Assembly: GCA_007570785.1 (NCBI GenBank)
Contig: ML664183.1
Location: forward strand, 19,639,368-19,703,367
Reading direction: 5' to 3'
DNA: 64,000 nt
Source: Antilocapra americana
Lineage: Eukaryota > Chordata > Mammalia > Artiodactyla > Antilocapridae
Every line of letters starts with the position of its first letter. Position 1 is the stretch's first letter. The position numbers and the translations under genes were made by a program. This document shows, one piece after another, positions 59,401 to 64,000 of this stretch. The notes beneath the pieces were generated by a model, which searched no databases, was not told where the DNA came from, and worked only from the letters and a program-made list of their open reading frames with translations.

Positions 59401-59770
59401 ATATCAATAGCATCAGATATGAAGAAGATACCACCCTTATGGCAGAAAGCAAACAGGAACTAAAGAGCTTCTTGATGAAAGTGAAAGAGGAGAGTGAAAA
59501 AGTTGGGTTAAAGCTCAACATTTAGAAAACTAAGATCATGGAATCTGGTCCCATCACTTCATGGTAATTAGATGGGGAAAAAGTGGAAACATTGGCAGAC
59601 TTTATTTTTAGGGGCTCCAAAATCACATCAGATGGTGACTGCAGCCATGAAATTAAAAGACGCTTGCTCTTTCGAAGAAAAGTTATGACCAACCTAGACA
59701 GCATATTAAAAAGTAGAGACATTTCTTTGGCAACCAAAGTCAAGGCTATGGTTTTTCCAGTAGTCATGTA
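56404..59770 (+). pseudogene. BovB ORF: endonuclease end plus reverse transcriptase, broken and split
   Basis: Best open segment 56895-57374 (159 codons: VRNRFKGLNLIERVPDELWT.. ..KKRWQEYTEELYKRE). After the L1, RT continues at 58796 (ICQQIWKTQQWPQDW.., FILIPKK, SGFRKGRRTRDQIANIY), then motif A (FIDYAKAFDCVDH, about 59115) and RYEEDTTLMAESKQ (about 59420), where YADD has become YEED, losing the first catalytic Asp. In-frame stops at about 59067 and 59268. Not functional. Confidence 0.82.
57534..58791 (+). mobile_element. L1 with internal inversion (twin priming), 15-bp target-site duplication
   Basis: 57534-58075 is L1 ORF2 in antisense; 58076-58791 is L1 ORF2 end, 3' UTR and an A-rich AAAATA-type tail in sense. 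Flanked by GAAAGTGCTGCACTC at 57519-57533 and 58792-58806, in BovB. By comparison with the 17.9-kb L1, about 145 bases (matching 21214-21358 there) are missing between the two parts. Confidence 0.9.
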
Positions 59771-60183
59771 TGGATCTGAGAGTTGGGCTATAAAGAAAGC
59801 TGAGCAGCCAAGAATTGATCCTTTTGAACTGTGGTGCTGGAGAGAGAGTCCCTTGGACTACAAGCAGATCCAACCAGTCCATCCTAAAGGAAATCAGTCC
59901 TGAATATTCATTGGAAGGACTGATGCTAAAGCTGAAACTCCAATACTTTGGCCACCTGATGTGAAGCAGTGACTCATTTGCAAAGACCCTGATGCTCGGG
60001 AAGACTGAAGGTGGGAGGAGAAGGGGATGACAGAGGATGAGATGGTTGGATGGCATCACTGACTCAGTGCTCATGAAGTTGAGTGAACTCTGGGAATTGG
60101 TGATGGACAGGGAGGCCTGGCATGCTGCAGTACATACGGTCACAAAGAGTTGGACATGACTGAGCAACTGAACTGAAATGAAT

Positions 60184-60228
<45 letters not shown>

Positions 60229-60262
60229 TATATATATATATAAACACACACATATATATGTA
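60184..60262. repeat. Compound TA/CA microsatellite
   Basis: TA run (60187-60213), CA run (60214-60228), TA again (60229-60242), then CACACACATATATATG. It follows the BovB tail directly, so it probably grew from it. Confidence 0.92.
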
Positions 60263-60420
60263 AGCTCATCAATTTTATTAATTTTTACTAATATAAAGCA
60301 CACATAAAATTAAATTTATAAATAATAATAAAATAACTGATATATTTCATTATAAATTCCACATTGCCAATTGATTCTTCCAGAAAGCTCTCATCAATTT
60401 TTGCTAAACTCATATATCCA

Positions 60421-60629
60421 TGGGCTTCTCTGGTGCCTCAAACAATAAAGAATCTGCTTGCAATGCAGGAGACCTCAGTTCATTCCCTGGCTTGGGAAGA
60501 TACCTGGGTGAAGGAATGGCAACCCACTCCAGTATTCTTGCCTGGGAAATCCCGTGGTGTGAGGCAGGCTACAGTTCACAGATCTCAAAGAGTTGGACAT
60601 CACTGAGTGACTAACACTTTCACTTTCAT
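60421..60629 (+). mobile_element. Bov-tA SINE, sense, nearly full length
   Basis: GGGCTTCTCTGGTGCCTCAA.. ..GAATCTGCTTGCAATGCAGG.. ..TATTCTTGCCTGGGAAATCC.. ..AAAGAGTTGGACATCACTGA in order. Confidence 0.88.
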
Positions 60630-63030
60630 GTATCTATAGATAAACTGTGGTTTCATTGATAAATCGGTATAGTTGTGACATAAATGTTGATTCACATTTC
60701 ACTTACGTTAATGAATAAGATGAAAATGAAACAACAGAGATGTACACCAGACCTTTACTCATTCATCAGTAAAGCAAGAGACTTTGTTAAATATAATCAA
60801 AATATAATTTTTGAATGCAATAACATCAATTTTTTGTGCTATGCACAATATAAAAGCTGCAGATACAACATATTTTTAACTTTCGCTTGCATTAACAACA
60901 TCTTTCCATCATTTTTGTAGTCAAAAACAATAAAATGGTAAATCAAGCTCTGAGTTATTTAATTTGATGGTTAGTATGCTGTAAATACCATCTGATATCA
61001 AGGTATTGATATGACATTATTGAACATGCAGTTAAGAAGTGAGAGACTATTTGTGTAGGGGACACTATTTTGTAGTGTTTCTACCATACAGTTACAATGG
61101 AAGCAGTTAATCACAAGAGCCTAGGTAATGAATGGTAAGATGTAGGAATCTAATTATGAACTGCTGAGTTTTGAGTATTTATTGCCTTAGATTTTAACAA
61201 AATTAATTTGGTTGTACATTTGCATAATTACATTTTTAATAATGGCTCTGTTCAACAACTGGATCATAAAATTCCGGAAAATTAAGTAATTAGCTCTTGT
61301 CACTATGATCTTGGTGAGAGAAATCCATGAGAACATCAGAGAACTTTCCTCACACTTTCAAGAACCATTGGTTCAGTTCCAGTTTCTGTTATAGGTGAGA
61401 TGGGCTGGTCAGTTCCTTAAAGCTTTCATGAATACCTCAGATCTTTCTGTGAAAGCTTTTTAAAGACTTACCCCAAAGCCATATTATACACCAGAAATTC
61501 ACACATTCTCTATTTTTTCCCTTAAAGTATTGTCAACAAGGCTTTATGTGAGGCAAAATATGAATATAAGCCTGGAATTCAGATTCACAAATGAACGTTG
61601 ACCTTTGGGAGGTAATTTGGTTTCTCTTCTAGAGAAGAGAAAAGAGAAGCAATTGGCCAGGTAAGGAATCAAAGTTGCTTTATAGCCACTTCAAACTTTA
61701 TAGCCACTTCAGGTAGTACATGTAGATATATCTTATTAATATGACCATATTTCTTTTGTTCTCCCCCAAAGTTTAAATGTATGTGTTCCCATAAAAAATA
61801 GAATCTGTATGCTTATGATGCCTTGGACATAGGCAGGAGATTTTCAGAATATTCCAAATTTCTGATTTTTTGAAACTGCTTCTTATTTTCTTTCTGCTCT
61901 TGTATGTGTAAAATATGTCACCAATGAAATGTGACCCTGTTGGATCCTAGACTGATCCTTGTGGGTAACCAATAAGTGAGGACATCTTAATTATTGATAC
62001 TAGATAGTGATCAGCATGTCTCCCATAGAGTGTTGTCTTGCTTCCTTTCTTGGCATTTGGCATACGGATTTCATAAAGACTAAATTCCTGTTCCTAAGGG
62101 AAATAGCCATAGCAACAACTTAGTGAAGAAGGCACTACTTGGCCATGTAGACACTGACTAGCAAATGCAGGCACTAACTAGTAAAATAGGAATTAACTAG
62201 TATTTTTTTTTCTCTTTCCTTCAGTTTTCTCATTCATAAAATAAGGTGGTTGGTTAAGATTAGCCTTAAAGGCATTTTAATCTCAATTATTCTATATTTT
62301 GGAATTTGGCAACCTCATTTTTATCCCCTGTCTTTTTGAATCCCATCAACCAATTGTAAGGGGCTGGATGAAAAAAAATATTAGCTAGAAATAATAAGAT
62401 CATTTAAGGGCATATAAGCTCCAGCAGAGTGGAAAGGAAAATTATTGAGTATGTGAGAAAGAAGAAATGATCTTTTTTATTGCTTTTTTAAAGTCCTTTT
62501 GCAAAAAGATTTATCACAAAACTGCTGGGGAGGAAAATGAATAAGTGAAAATAAGATCCTTTCAGTGCTGAGGTTGTTATTATTGCAGCTAACAAATTAA
62601 TACTATAAAAAAGCTTTCGTCAGTTGTTTGCTACCCCAAAAAAACAAAGTTAAACTAAACCAAATGACACCAACAAAATCAAAACCTGAAATTGCTGAAT
62701 TGCTTCTCCTTCAAGTAAGTGGCTTCAGCTTAGAGAACAAATTTGATTAATTCTTACCAATTTCATTAATTTTTTTCAGCATCGATGAAAGTCGGCTTTT
62801 GCTTGTTGCTTCAAACAATAGCAGATTAGTCAATGATTGTAACAGAGGTATTTCTGCTTGATTCCACCTTGCTTATCTTTAACAAAAACAAAGGAAACTA
62901 AAAATCTGTCAATCCTAATGGTACATCTATGTGAAATAGAGATGATCAGGAATAAGAAAATAAATACCACTCATTATTTCACCATTCAAATATAAACGAT
63001 ATTATTTGTTGCTGTCTATTTAATAAGTTA
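60630..63030. other. No gene or repeat recognised
   Basis: 2.4 kb AT-rich sequence. No ORF longer than about 80 codons and no nameable repeat. Confidence 0.45.
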
Positions 63031-63407
63031 TTTCAGTTCAGTAAAGTTCAGTTCAGTCGCTCAGTTGTGTCCGACTCTTTGCGACCCCATGAACTGCAGC
63101 ATGCCAGGCCTCCCTGTCCATCAGCAACTCCCGGAGTCTACCCAAACCCATGTCCATCGAGTCGGTGATGCCATCCAGCCATCTCATCCTTTGTCGTCCC
63201 CTTCTTCTCCTGCCCCCAATCCTTCCCAGCATTAGGATCTTTTCCAATGAGTCAACTCTTCACATGAGGTGGCCAAAGTATTGGAGTTTCAGCTTCAATA
63301 TCAGTTCTTCCAAGGAACACCCAGAAGTGATCTCCTTTAGGATGGATTGGTTGGATCTCCTTGCAGTCCAAGGGACTCTCAATAGTCTTCTCCAACACCA
63401 CAGTTCA
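63031..63407 (-). mobile_element. BovB-derived 3' tail, antisense
   Basis: Plus strand TTTCAGTTCAGTAAAGTTCA.. ..CGAGTCGGTGATGCCATCCA.. ..CTCCAACACCACAGTTCAAA. A well-preserved copy. Confidence 0.88.
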
Positions 63408-64000
63408 AAAACTATTTATCAAGAATTATTTTATTATACTTAAATGGATATAATTTTATTACTTTTCCTTCTACTTTATTATTCCTTCTACTTATTTTAT
63501 GTTATTAAATATTATAGTGCTATGTTATATAAATAAATATATTATATATATATGTTAGAAAATAATCCACTATATAGCCTACCAGAATTTATTGAAATAA
63601 TTTCACTTATTGGCTATGTTATTTTCATTCTTTGCATGCATCTTCCCTTGAATTCGTTCAGTTAAATATTTTTTGAGCATTTATTGTATTCCAGACACTG
63701 TGGTTAATGGTGGAGATATAATGGGAACAGGAAAAGCAAGGTCCCTGCTCACATTGATACTACAGTCTAGAGTGAGAGACAAGTATAAATCTCAAATTCA
63801 TCATATCTAAAACCTCAAACATGCTCTCTATGAATTCCCATGATTCACTTAAACTTTTTTAGTCAGGTTGAACTGCTTCTGTTCCTTCATTCCTCATGTC
63901 CAAACATTCACTAATTGTTAGTTCTATTTTCTGAAAAGTACCCGAAGCCCTTCCTCCTTTATATTTCCATCATCATTCCCTAGTGCAATGCTTATTGTCC
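63408..64000. other. AT-rich end of window; faint dispersed repeat
   Basis: 63655-63790 (TTGAGCATTTATTGTATTCC.. ..GGTCCCTGCTCACATTGATA) resembles the ancient dispersed repeat noted at 14.6 and 29.3 kb. An AT microsatellite-like patch lies at 63520-63560. Confidence 0.4.

Larger units (their letters stand above)
56404..60183 (+). mobile_element. BovB, sense, from mid-endonuclease to 3' tail, interrupted by an L1
   Basis: BovB parts are 56404-57533 and 58792-60183, together about 2.5 kb. Order: endonuclease end, linker, RT, tail (..GAGCAACTGAACTGAAATGAA). The L1 insertion at 57534-58791 lies in the RT region and is bounded by a duplication of BovB sequence. Confidence 0.88.

Noticed and set aside
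59706..60272. 188-codon minus-strand frame with Tyr/Ile/Cys-Val repeats
   Set aside because: It is translated from a TA/CA microsatellite plus the antisense BovB tail.

Overview
This is a piece of a ruminant (bovid) nuclear genome. Evidence: it is packed with BovB (RTE-clade) LINE copies, tRNA-derived Bov-tA/Bov-A2 SINEs, ruminant L1 copies, older mammalian repeats (MIR, L1M, MaLR LTRs), and one intron-containing mammalian gene. Cattle, buffalo, sheep or goat all fit; I cannot separate them from the sequence alone. There are no operons, CRISPR arrays, rRNA or tRNA genes.

The only functional protein-coding gene I can support is a complete four-exon mannose-binding lectin gene on the minus strand (coding exons 14503-14314, 13914-13798, 12460-12392, 11382-11009). 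Spliced, it gives 249 residues with no disruption: signal peptide, Cys-rich N-terminus, collagen stem with the typical Gly-Gln-Gly kink, short coiled-coil neck, and a C-type lectin domain with an EPN mannose motif. I call it MBL2 (MBL-C).

Layout. 1-10.4 kb: old L1, BovB and MaLR debris upstream of (on the plus strand) the 3' end of MBL2. 10.5-14.6 kb: MBL2. 14.6-17.8 kb: sparse, with old L1M ends. 17.88-22.09 kb: a nearly complete L1 ORF2 with target-site repeats. 22.1-32.9 kb: sparse, with MIRs, an L1 and several BovB tails. 32.9-41.2 kb: a BovB-rich block made of several sense and antisense pieces, with a strong DNA hairpin at 35.4 kb. 44.2-50.4 kb: a nest in which a NAMPT processed retrocopy lies inside an L1, which lies inside a Bov SINE, each layer with recognisable target-site duplications. 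53.5-54.0 kb: a probable LTR. 56.4-60.2 kb: a BovB interrupted by an L1 carrying an internal inversion (twin priming). 60.2-64 kb: mostly unassigned AT-rich sequence.

I see no new multi-gene system. The most rewarding items are the three-level retroelement nest; the NAMPT retrocopy, open apart from two stops and carrying a changed catalytic histidine and a 138-base in-frame insertion; the local duplication on either side of the nest; the imperfect palindrome at 35.4 kb; and three good CTCF-like motifs. Repeat names come from recognising consensus-like sequence by eye, and repeat edges are approximate unless target-site duplications fix them.
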